Source: Gnetum montanum
Lineage: Eukaryota; Streptophyta; Gnetopsida; Gnetales; Gnetaceae
Reading direction: 5' to 3'
Assembly (NCBI GenBank): GCA_015680685.1
Contig: MNCI01029592.1
Span: forward strand, 641,236 to 705,235
DNA: 64,000 nucleotides
The notes under the pieces are model-generated. The model did not search any database, was not told the origin of the DNA, and saw nothing but the letters and a program-made list of their open reading frames with translations. Position numbers and translations under genes: made by a program. This document shows, piece after piece, positions 1-9,479 of this stretch; the stretch's first letter is position 1, and each line of letters starts with the position of its first letter.

Positions 1-372
1 TAAATAAATAACAAATAAATAAACTAAGTGAATGCTACAATGATGAAGTAATCTCAATCTTTATTGCTGGTCATGTGCGTGTCCAAGTACGGCACACTCG
101 AATAAAGACACCGTACAATTACATTCACCACACTGCGGGCAGACACGGGAAAAAAACTAACTCTAGAGGGATCAAACTGCCAGAGCTTCGCTACTTTAAA
201 ACTGGGATGTCAAATGAGGGAGAGCCACCTCTTATTTATAGATATGGTGGCGGACTACGATATCGCGTACGCGATATCATAGGCAGGTTGTGATATCGCA
301 TACGCGATATTCTGGGGGATGCGATATCGCGTCGGCTGCGATATCACGGCCTGTGTGAACCACATCTCATCA
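1..372 (-). mobile_element. LTR of element F (truncated by window edge), inserted in the left LTR of element A
   Basis: The right end is TCATCA at 367-372, the reverse complement of the TGATGA that opens every LTR here. Bases 1-372 resemble the reverse complement of the element D LTR: the same end next to a CCAC motif, GATATC-type palindromes at about 255-345, a TATA box (reverse complement of 233-240), and the same stretch around a Cys/His-free AATAAAG motif near 60-110. Bases 373-496 belong instead to the element A LTR. The simplest reading is a minus-strand element whose 5' LTR ends at 372 and whose body lies left of the window. The other copy of its target duplication would also be outside, so the insertion cannot be proved from this window. 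Confidence 0.6.
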
Positions 373-496
373 GTTGCGTAAAAAGGGCCACGTCGAGGTA
401 GGGTGGCTATGTCGACGAGCCCACGTTGACGCAGCCGCGTATACATAGCCTCGTATACGTGACCCAGTCGACACATTGACTTTTGACACTTCATCA
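373..496 (-). repeat. 3' LTR remnant of element A (U3 start)
   Basis: The sequence from about 399 to 496 aligns with 12793-12888, the U3 start of the right LTR of element A, including GTCGAC and GTATAC palindromes and the TCATCA end. The rest of this LTR lies beyond the element F LTR, left of the window. Confidence 0.7.
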
Positions 497-744
497 TACC
501 CCCACGACTGAGCAAAAACTCGTGCTCGAGTTTCTTTACAATTTGGAAGGTATGGATTCTTATTTACAACACATAACTTAAATACATAAATGACACACAC
601 ATGACACAACATGAATTTACTAAGTGCTCGAGTTACAGAGAAGGACAAATTACAAAAATGGCGGTGTTTAGAGAGAAAATTGAACACCTCGCTTGTCCTA
701 GAGCCTCTACAGTGTAGGAAGATGTACAAAATTCCTTGAGGAGA
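497..744 (-). other. Polypurine tract and 3' untranslated region of element A
   Basis: Read on the minus strand, the stretch next to the LTR ends in a G-run (reverse complement of 497-510), the usual plus-strand primer of an LTR element. Similar sequence with an AGTCATG/AGTCGTG core adjoins the LTR in B (14350) and C (22779). No coding capacity is seen between here and the ORF3 stop at 745. Confidence 0.65.
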
Positions 745-3597
745 TCACACCGTCCTTGAGGATGATGGTTCTGATGGACCTTCTCCAGCCTCTAGTTCAC
801 GTGTAGGTGGCGGCACAGATGTCGATAACCCTGTGGCAACTGCAACTTCTGGAGATAGCCAGAATGCCTCCAAGAAAGCCCTCATTTTCTCTTCTTTGCT
901 TCTGGGTCGTTCAAGGTCCAGGTAGCTTCTCCAATGTGTGTTGAAACTAGAATTTCCCAAGGGCAATGTAGTGCTGAAATGAGTTCTTTCAAATTGACAA
1001 ACCAGGCTGTGAACTATTTGTCTTCCATATCAAATGCTCGAATTGATGCTTGCAGTTGCTGGTAGTTACTCATTCTTTGGGCCAAGTCCTCTGCAACAGT
1101 ACGTTGGCCTTCAAAGCTTGTACGGAGAACCTTGAGTTCCGCGTTTGCTGTTGCCAGCTTCTATTTTGTTGCCTTGTGTGCCTGGAACTCACCCTCTTAT
1201 AGAGAATACGAGGTGGCCACTTATTTCTCAAGTTCTGACCGTGGTCTCTCGGCTGTGAGCATAGCCAAGTTTGCATACCGAAGGTTGGCTAACTCCATGT
1301 ATTCTGTGATTTTTTCAATTTGCAGCTCTTTGAGGTAGATTTCTAATTTTTTGTAGGCATTCAATCCATCGAAGATTCATGACCATACATTGCTTCCTTC
1401 TTGGAGCTACTAGAGTGCTTGGTTCATTTGGGCTTTACTGACTTGTATGTGCTTCTCGTTCACCTCCTTCTGCAATCCCACTTGGTCCCTGTAATGATTT
1501 TTGACTCTTTCAAACTTTAAGGCCTCATTCTTCCAAGCGGAAATTTCGATTGCAGACTTTTGTCACAATGCCTGAACCTCCTCCATTGACAGATTCCAAT
1601 TCTTAGTAGCCAACCTTCTCATATCTGCGTTCACCTTGGCTAGCTCCTCCTACTGTTGATGGATAAAATCTTTCATGTGCTCATTCTCTGCACCAACATT
1701 GCACAGGCAATGAACTTCTGCGGTCAGCTGCATGTTCTCCTAGAGAACCTCAGCCAAGTCTTTCTCTAAATAATATGCTTGAGTTTCTGCTATGACCTTA
1801 TCTAGGATCTCTATCTCCCTTTCATCCTCAACAACCTGAAGTTTAAGCTGAAGCTGTTGAAAAGCTTCATCTCTGGTGATTTCGTGGTCGAGGATTACTA
1901 GATCGGCAAGCTGAGCTCTTAGTTGGGTAACCTCCATTGCCAAGTGCTGACAAGCAGTTTGAGCAGCTTCTAATTGCTCCTCCAAAACAAGCCTCTTGTC
2001 CCTTGTCAATAGCAGCTCCGACTGGGTTACAGTGATGTTGTCCGGAAGATCGAAGACAACCGGAAGTAGTTGCCTGATTCCTACCAATCAGTCCAACATT
2101 TCTTCATGTTGGCCTGCATCCATCTTGCTATGTGAAGTTCTGGCAAACACCTATACATCTTGTAGTCCATGGATGTCTAGTATAGGTGCTGCCGATGCAT
2201 TGAGAACAGTAGCAATCATGTTAGCAACCACTTCAACCGTAACTTCTTGTCCCTGGTGCTGCATCACTAGGACTGTCGCCCCCTCACCATCTTCCAAGTG
2301 TATCAAGAAGGTAGCAGCATTCCCTAAGATTTCAGGGAATAACTGCTGGGTTGCAGTTGATACGTCTCGGATGCTTGGATCTGTTCTGGTTGGAATGGGT
2401 GCTTGGGCGGTAGAAAATATCAGCCCTGCCCTTTCAAGCAAGCTGACTAATTGTGCCACTTGCAACAAGTGACTCATGGCAGGAAATAGATCGAAGGATC
2501 GTCTCCTCCACCAGTTCTGCTGGATTGCTCTCGTTGACTCGAGAGCATTTCCCGGATCTCGCGGATGTAGGTTGCTATTGTTTGCGAGCCCGACTACATT
2601 GTTTGCACAGGTGGTGGAGGTGGTTGCTACCCTTCCTCTGTTTGTGTGGCAGTAGATATTTTTTCTTTCATCATTTCTAGCCACGAGGCAATTGGGACAC
2701 ACTGGATGATGTTGTTAGAATACCGTGCTATCCCTGCCCGTTTGCACAACTTTCGAATTAGGCAGGGAAAAGGGAGAGCGCGTCCTCCATGTTCGTTCTC
2801 TGCGAACCTCTTTTTAATCTCCAAAATAATAGTTGTGGAAGACTCATTAGAAATTTCCCACTCAAGGCAACACACGCACGAGCGGAGAGGGCTGTGATTT
2901 TGCTCGATCTTACCATTGGATTCAGATGGTAAGACGTTATCTTTGAATAGACTCTCTTCGCCGTGGTTAAGGAGTCGAATTCCTTGCGCTCTACCCTGTA
3001 GCACTGTTTGGTTCATTATGCCTTTACCTCTGGATCAGCCTACTTAGGAATTTTTGCCACATCTGCCCCAACTTCGGGCAACCCCAGAGCTTACGCTATT
3101 GCTTCTGAAGAGTAAGAGACATATATGTCCTTGATTCTTACTCTTGACCCTGGTTGTCGATTCATCCGGAAGAGATATGTTTCTCCTAAGTACCACTCAC
3201 CACTGGTTGTGATGATTGGCCACATCAGAGAGTTCTGCAATTGAAGTCTTACATCTTCTAGAGTATTTTCGAGGAATGGTCCAAAGTTTAACTCTTGGAG
3301 GACCATCCGTTGCACCTTGCACAGTGTAATAGCATCAAGGCAGGCTTGGGTCAATGTGACCTCAAGCCGTGGTGCTATCCCAGGAGTCTCATTCCCTAGC
3401 GATTGCACACCGAGAATCTTCTCTTCAGAAATCTAGTGAACAGATTCCATGTCAAGTGCTTCGTGGAAGGGCCCAGTGGCATGAGAGCCCTCCACATACT
3501 CTAGAGGTTGCACACCTCGTCCCCTTCCCATGTGTGGGTGCTTGCCCCTTGGTTGTGACGGTCCTTCATCCCTTGGATGCCTCGGTTTGGATGCCAT
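745..3597 (-). pseudogene. ORF3 of element A (downstream of pol; globular domain plus coiled coil)
   Basis: The ATG (3597-3595) follows directly on an AG acceptor-like site; the stop is at 745-747. That is 951 codons including the stop, but with internal stops and frame changes. In order: a short basic start; a conserved region (about 3410-3090) with a WYLGE motif; a conserved block (about 2900-2630) with LPF-CLI-KLC; a block with GEGAT--VMQHQ (about 2300-2240); then a long Lys/Glu/Gln/Leu-rich heptad region to about 1000, best read as coiled coil. The same blocks in the same order occur in B (14599-17452) and D (51657-54396). No signal peptide or membrane segment is visible, so an envelope role is not supported. 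A relation to the 'putative plant transposon protein' domain of other Athila/Tat ORFs is possible but untested. Function unknown. Confidence 0.7.
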
Positions 3598-3815
3598 CTG
3601 AAAATAAACATAACCATTCATTAGACCGTTCAGAAGTAGCCTAAAATGGTCTGTATATACCTTTTAGTTTGACCAAGTTATGTTAATGGCACAGGCACAT
3701 CGTTAAGTCTCTCGGAGTGTTAAGTTAAGGATTAGGGCCAAAGGTTTTGTAATTAACAACTAATTAATTAATTAATTAATTATATAAGGGCACCCCCCCA
3801 CGACAAAGTGCATAC
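3598..3815 (-). other. Predicted intron upstream of ORF3, element A
   Basis: On the minus strand a donor GAG|GTATG lies at 3816/3815. The acceptor CAG (bases 3600-3598) directly precedes the ORF3 ATG. A CTAAT branch-point-like motif lies 22 nt before the end of the intron. Length 218 nt. B and D have the same layout. Predicted from sequence only. Confidence 0.6.
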
Positions 3816-3959
3816 CTCCAGTTGCGGAAAAGGGCAAGGACAGGTGGATGCAAACACGCGATGGAATGTAGGTGCGTTGGGAAGGGTTAGGTAGAAAAAA
3901 TGGCAAACATTCCCCTCAATTTGGACTCCAAATGATGAAAAATACAAAGTGCGGTGGGG

Positions 3960-4050
3960 TATATATAGGGATTGGGCACTGTATTGACGGGGCCATGTAT
4001 ACACAGCCGCGTATAAGCAGTGGCTGCGTATACGGGGCCCCGTATACGTA
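3960..4050 (-). promoter_or_regulatory. Putative internal promoter for ORF3, element A
   Basis: TATATATA at 3960-3967 lies about 144 bases before the predicted donor. Just upstream (3985-4050) is an array of GTATAC palindromes. One stretch of about 38 bases here (from ATTGACG through GTATAC to AAGCAG) is closely similar to the palindrome array of this element's LTR at about 12826-12860, which also sits upstream of a TATA box. Inference: a copy of the LTR promoter core drives ORF3. Confidence 0.5.
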
Positions 4051-5612
4051 GCACTGTTCACCTGAAGACCAGCGTTGACCAACCCAAAAAACACCCAAAA
4101 TGAAAAATTTGAAGAGCCAAATTGAGGCATTTGAAGCGCAGAAAAGGCCCGATCATGGCGAAAGACAGGAGGAAGGTAATGAAGCATGAAAAAGAGACAA
4201 AATTGGAGAATGGGAGTAAAAAATAACTCAAGCAAGGATGAAATCGAACGATGGGACATGGAAAATAATCAACCAAGAAATTCAAAGGATTGGATGCTGA
4301 ATAGGCAAAACCAGGAATATGCAGGTGGGTCCTCCCCATAGCAGGCAACAGCCGTATAGCCCCTGCATACCCTCAACACTAGGGTCTGTGGGCCCGGGTG
4401 GCGATAAGTGGTGTTGACTAGTGAAGACTCCAAACCAAGAGAAACCCGTCAAGGCATGAGAGACCTATAGAAAACATGACGAACACACAAAACATAAAAA
4501 GGGTAGTGAGGTGAGTACGAAGAGAAGTGGGAATGGTAGGAGAGGAAAGAATGGAAATTCCGAATGGCGGTCACATGAAACCCCGTGTGGAAGCGTGGTT
4601 AAGTGACCAAGTAGAACCTTTCCTGAGAGCAGATCCAAACCATCTACTAATAGTGACCTTGTAGCGATAGACGAAGTCTCGACCATCCCCAAGGAAACAA
4701 CAATGACCCCACAAAAAACCACCACTCTAGGAAACGTGAGAAGAGGGAAGTGAAATGGGACAAAGTTAGAGGGGACCAAGGAACTCCCATAACCAGTGCG
4801 TGGCCCATGAGAGGCAGTCTAAGGAGTGTGATTTGAATTCCCATGTGATATGTTTTTGTTTTTTTTTTCTTTTGTGCGTGGAAACCACACCATGCGAAGA
4901 CCCATGCATGTTTGCACGCATTTGACCAAGGGATGTGCTTTGAATTCTCAGTTTATTATTATTAGTTTTGTTTTTTTTTTTATTTTTATTTTCAGTGAGG
5001 ACCACACCATGCAAGGTCGAACTGCCCAAAAACTTTTGTGGAGAGAGACTTGGAGTGGTAGGAAATCCGTAAGGACACACCAGCAACCCAAGGAATAGAA
5101 CAGAACAACGAATAAAGCATTCCCCTTGAAGCCACACCCGATTCAAACCAGTGGATCATCCCTCAGTCGGGGAACTACACAAGTCACACATTCATTAAAA
5201 TGTTTTTAAATGGAGGGGTTGCATGTTCACGACACAAGGAAAACCATGGAATGGTGAATGGGTAGATGACGTGGACTCACTATTGAGTTTATGAGGTGGA
5301 AACAACGTAAAATCCAAGGACAACCACGCGATGACGGGAACCAGATAACTAGGAAGATGATTACAGTACCCATCATAATGAAAATTGACCGCACTAAACA
5401 ATAAGATGAAAAAAAGTAAACAAAAAAAACACGAAAAATGAAAAACAAAAAATTGTAAAACAAAAAGTGGAAAAAAAAAATTCAAAAACAAAAAATAGAA
5501 ACAAAAAAGTGGAAAAGAAAAAATGAAAAAGAAAAAGTGAAAACAAAAAAGGGTAAAACAAAAAAGTGTAAAACAAAAAATGATAAAATGGTAAGGGATG
5601 TAGGGAAGTGGA
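4051..5612 (-). other. Spacer between pol and ORF3 promoter, element A
   Basis: No coding region is supported. The spacer holds a low-complexity tract at 5404-5590 made of variants of GTAAAACAAAAA (T-rich on the element's sense strand) directly after the pol stop. It also holds two copies of a motif related to ACCACACCATGCAAGGAC, at about 4886-4905 and 5000-5020, and a conserved GGTGTGGCTTCAAGGGG stretch near 5120-5140. The same parts recur in the spacers of B, C and E, and in part in D. Confidence 0.6.
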
Positions 5613-6870
5613 TCAGCAGGAATGAAGGTCTCCCCCACGATTGGGTGGAAAGGAGGAGACGCAAAAGATGGAGCGTGGATGATCGGCTAATGACGAGGCT
5701 ATGACACTGGCTGTGTGAAGCTCACGGAAAGGTTGGAGTTGTTGGTGGTTGACCAACTGTGTTCTAGTGGGATTCCCAGGTTTGTGAATGAGCAAGGTCC
5801 CGAATGAGAAGGTTTCAGAGACAATATAAGGTCCCTCCCATAGCATCTGAAACTTTTTCAATTGGGATACATGTGAGGGGTTCCAATACAATACCTTATC
5901 TCCACATCAAAATGTGACCTTCCAAATCCTAAGATCATGTTGCTTCTTGTTATAGGCCTTGTGGGTTTCGTTGGAAAATAGGGCCACTAATCGATTCTCA
6001 TCTAGCACACTTAAATTGATTAATCGTTCTCGTTGTGCTAGCGGTAGGTCAAGGCTGAGGTCACAAGTGGTGGATAGTATCTAGAGTTCTGCTTGGTTGG
6101 GAAGCATTGGCAACTTACCGTACACTAACTCATAGGGAGAGTACCCTATAGGAAATTTCTAGGTGGAGCGATAGGCCCATAGGGCATCGTTAAGCTTGGT
6201 ACTCCAGTCCCTCTTGTATTTTCTAATTGTTCGTGTAAGGATTTTGGTAATTTCCCTATTTGTAACTTCGGCCTGCCCATTGGCTTGGGGGCGATAAGAT
6301 GTTGTGAATTTGTGTGTTACCCCTAAGTGTTGCATGAGTTTATGAAAAGTAACCCCCGTGAAGTGCGTCCCATTGTCAGAAATGAGTGCACGAGGCATTC
6401 CAAACCTGGTAATGATTTTTTGCTGGACAAATCGTGCGGCGATGTTGGAAGAACAGTCGATGATGGCTTCCGCTTCTACCCACTTTGTATAGTAGTCCAC
6501 TGCCATGATGATGTACGCCTTTTCATTTGAAGAGGGGGTGATGGGCCCCATGAAGTTGATACCCCAGATGTCGAAGGGCTCCAATGGCTGAATCCACTAT
6601 TGAGGTCCCTCCAACCATGCTAGCATCCCACCATCTCATTGGCATCATTCATAGGAGTGGGCGAACCATTGTGCGTCCCTAAAAATTGTAGGCGAATAAT
6701 ACCCTGCAAGTAGGATTTTAATGGTTGTTCTACGTCCAGCATAGTGGCCCCCACAAGGGCCCTCTTGAGCATCTTGGAGGATGCGCAGTGTATCAGCATC
6801 AAGGACACACCATCGGACCAACCTGTCTGCGCACACCTTGTAGAGGTGGCCATTGATTTCTATGAAATGC
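5613..6870 (-). pseudogene. Integrase of element A (degenerate)
   Basis: The retroviral-type integrase inserts the cDNA into the host genome. An N-terminal HHCC-like region lies at about 6790-6620 (GGHYAG, then CCQC), with the first His replaced by Gln. The catalytic core is at 6584-6159 and includes SDNGTHF (second Asp) and GQAEVTNREI (Glu). The core's first acidic residue, expected as Asp in a W-G-x-D-F-M-G-P pattern, is Asn (GINFMGP), so the DDE triad is incomplete. The C-terminal part (5891-5613) has the WEGPYIV pattern and no chromodomain. Several stops interrupt the frame. It continues without a gap from RNase H as in a polyprotein. Confidence 0.85.
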
Positions 6871-6904
6871 TTAGCCTTATGGAGAAACTATTGTTTCTTT
6901 TGAT

Positions 6905-7380
6905 GGTTCTATTATTTTGGCAGCTCCTGTGTTGTAAGGTAGGTAAGGATGCGGTTGAACCAAGGAGATTCCTTGGGTGCTTGAGGATCAATGGCGCCTG
7001 CGAAGAAGAGTTCATCTGGAAATTGATCGGATAAAGGCTCCTCCTCTTCTACGTCATCCCATTGTAATCGAGACAAATGGTCAGTGACCACATTCTTAGA
7101 CCCCTTTCTATCTACCATGGTCAGATCAAACTCCTGAAAAATCACCAGCCACCGAATTATGTGGGGGCTCACCGTTGGTTTGTTCATCAGGAACCGGATA
7201 GTATTGTGGTCTGTATGCACAAACACCTCGTATCCGAGCACATAGTGTCAGAATTTTTCCAATGCGAACACCACTGCCATCAATTCCTTCTCAGTGGTGG
7301 TATAGTTTAGTTCTACACCCACAATGCTACAACTTGCACAGTGGATATAATATGGACGTTTCTGATCATCACACTATGTA
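6905..7380 (-). pseudogene. RNase H of element A
   Basis: RNase H domain, which degrades the RNA strand during reverse transcription. Visible motifs are FVHTDHNTIRFLMNKP and DHLSRL near its end. A TAG at 7374-7376 lies at the RT/RNase H boundary, at the same homologous codon as TAGs in B (21184-21186) and E (61543-61545). Other stops are present as well. Confidence 0.8.
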
Positions 7381-8635
7381 AGCACAGCTCCTAAAGCATA
7401 GTTGGAGGCATCCGTCATAATATGAAAGGGTCTATACCAATTAGGTGCCCATCGAACGAAAGCTTCTATGAGTTTCTGCTTTAGCTCTTGGAATGCGGAC
7501 TCACATTCCTTGGTCCAGAAAGATGGAGCATCCTTCTTTGTAAGCACTACTAAAGCCTGGGAAATCTTTGAAAAGTGTTCAATGAAGCATCGGTAGTAAC
7601 CAGTGTGTCCAAGGAATGACCACACATCTTTGACAGTACTTGGTTGGTGGGTAATTCCTTGGATGACCCTGATCTTTTCAGGGTCTACGCTGATCCCTAT
7701 GGATGAAATGAGATGCCCCAACACTATGTCCTCTTGGACCATCAGATGCCTCTTTTTCCAATTGAGCCACAGATTGGTGTCTACACACCTCTTTAAAACT
7801 TGCTCTAGGCAGTCCAAAGCTTACTCGAACGTGGCACCATAGGTGGAGAAGTCATCCATGAAGACTTCCATATCATTGTCGATTTGTTGCTGGAATATTC
7901 TCAAGATAAAGCGTTGGAACATCGCAGGTGCATTGTATAGGCCAAAGGGCATCTTCTTATATGCAAAAGTCCCCCATGGACTTGTGAAAGTAGTCTTGGC
8001 CTGGTCCTCTGGTGTGATTTGGATCTGGTTATAACCACTATAACCATCCAAAAAGCTGTAATATTCGTGTCCTGTGATGGTGTCCAACACTTGGTCCACA
8101 AATGGGAGCGAAAAGTGGTTCTTGAAAGTTGCCATGTTGAGCAACCGTAAATCGATACAGACCCTCCACTTGCCATCTTTCTTGGGTCCGATAACGAGTG
8201 GACCAACCCATTTGCTATCGACGACTAAATAGATGAATCCCGCCTTAAGCAGTTGTTCAATTTCATCCTTTACTACTTGCTTCAACTTGGGATTCAATCG
8301 TCTTTGTGGTTGTCGTCGTGGCTTCATGGAAGGGTCAAGGTAGATCCGGTGCTGAAAGATCCTAAGATCAATGCTAGTCAGATCAGGATAGGAGCAAGCA
8401 AATGCAGCAACCCATTTTTTTACCATCACCAGTAACTTCTTTTTCTATTCTGGAGCAAGGGCAACATTGATAATTACCAGCTTGCCATTTTTCAAGAATG
8501 CATATTCTAAGTGAGCCGGTAGTGATTTTAGCTCAAGGGGCTCTTGCTTGAAGCTCGCAGGAATCTCTAGCTTTTCCCAATTATCAAAGTCATCAATGAT
8601 AGAGGTTTTGTTGATGAATCTCCTCCATCACATCC
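7374..8635 (-). pseudogene. Reverse transcriptase of element A
   Basis: RNA-dependent DNA polymerase of the element. A conserved lead-in (about 8600-8430) precedes the fingers and palm. Motifs in order: PKKDGKWRVCIDLRLLN, FLDGYSGYNQI, MPFGLYNAP and the catalytic VFMDDF (about 7850-7865), then the connection region with LNWKK, IVLGH and SFLGH. Its sequence type is closest to Athila RT (FMDD rather than YMDD). A TAA at 7823-7821 replaces a codon that is Gln in element E. Otherwise the frame is open over long stretches. Confidence 0.9.
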
Positions 8636-8889
8636 CTGTTGTCGATATAGGCTTGCACTAGCCCCTTAGCCAGTTCCATGCATATTGTGCTGCTAGCAAG
8701 ATCAGCTGTTAGCCACTAGGTGCCTTCTTGGTTAGTGGCTGTTGCATACAGGCACTGTTGAATTGGAGATTCCTCGGTACACTGACTGCATGCTTTAATG
8801 GATGTCCGCTTAGTGAACCATAGCTGCTACACACAGTTGCACCCCAAGTCACTGTACGCGATACATGGAACTCTTTTCTTCTCGATCTT

Positions 8890-9330
8890 CTCAGAAGAAT
8901 TTTCCTTTGAAATTTCTAGGGACATATCTTGGAGTCCCAGTCGTGCGTCCACCGTGCTTACCTAGGGTCTTCCCATGATGATTAGGAAGTTCCCCTTACA
9001 GTTTTCAACACAGATGACTAGGAAGTCAGCAGGGTAGGACCACCCACAAACGGTGGTCACAATGTCCTCAACCAAACCTAACGAAACGGTGATGGATTGG
9101 TCTGCTAACTCGAGTCGGATGTTACTCTTCTTTAGCAGGGGCAGGTTCCAGTTCTTGTACATGTCATGAGAGATTAAATTAACCCCTGACCCTAAGTCTA
9201 GAAGAGCTTTGCATGGCTCGTTCCCAGCCACCTAAAGATATATGAGGGGGCTTCCTGGATTTGTCAACTTTTGGGGAAGAGAACCTACTTTAATCCAATT
9301 GGTCACGACATGTGTTAGCATGATCTTCTA
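8890..9330 (-). pseudogene. Aspartic protease of element A
   Basis: Retropepsin-type protease that processes the polyprotein. ALLDLGSGVNLIS (around 9200) contains the active-site Asp. Next come LVEDIVTTVCGWSYPADF and the LIIMGRP flap-like end (8962-8990), the layout seen in Athila/Tat proteases. Stops follow after MGRP, and a poorly conserved linker to RT fills 8635-8890. Confidence 0.8.
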
Positions 9331-9479
9331 GACATTGGAGTGCAGTAGAGCGGAGGGCTACTTTGGCGGTATGATGGTAGAGGCATTGGTAGGTTCTAAG
9401 GCACTGGCCATAGGCATAGGTGAGGGTGTGTTCGGATTATTGGGCTAGAAAAAAGGGTGTTTACATGGCTTGGATTCTG

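Noticed and set aside
255-345. GATATCGCG palindrome array as a CRISPR-like or satellite array
   Set aside because: It is part of an LTR promoter region in a plant retroelement, recurs in the LTRs of C and D, and has no regular spacers.
745-3597. ORF3 as a retroviral-type envelope gene
   Set aside because: No signal peptide, hydrophobic segment or glycoprotein-like Cys pattern seen; the composition is coiled coil.
3780-4348. Open frames of 60-159 codons in the spacer of element A
   Set aside because: Not conserved in B, C, D or E; they overlap the palindrome/TATA module and the predicted intron.
5195-5638. Phe-rich open frames (about 60-150 codons) after pol of element A as membrane proteins
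   Set aside because: Translation of the T-rich TTTTTGTTTTAC repeat tract; composition only, frames not conserved between copies.
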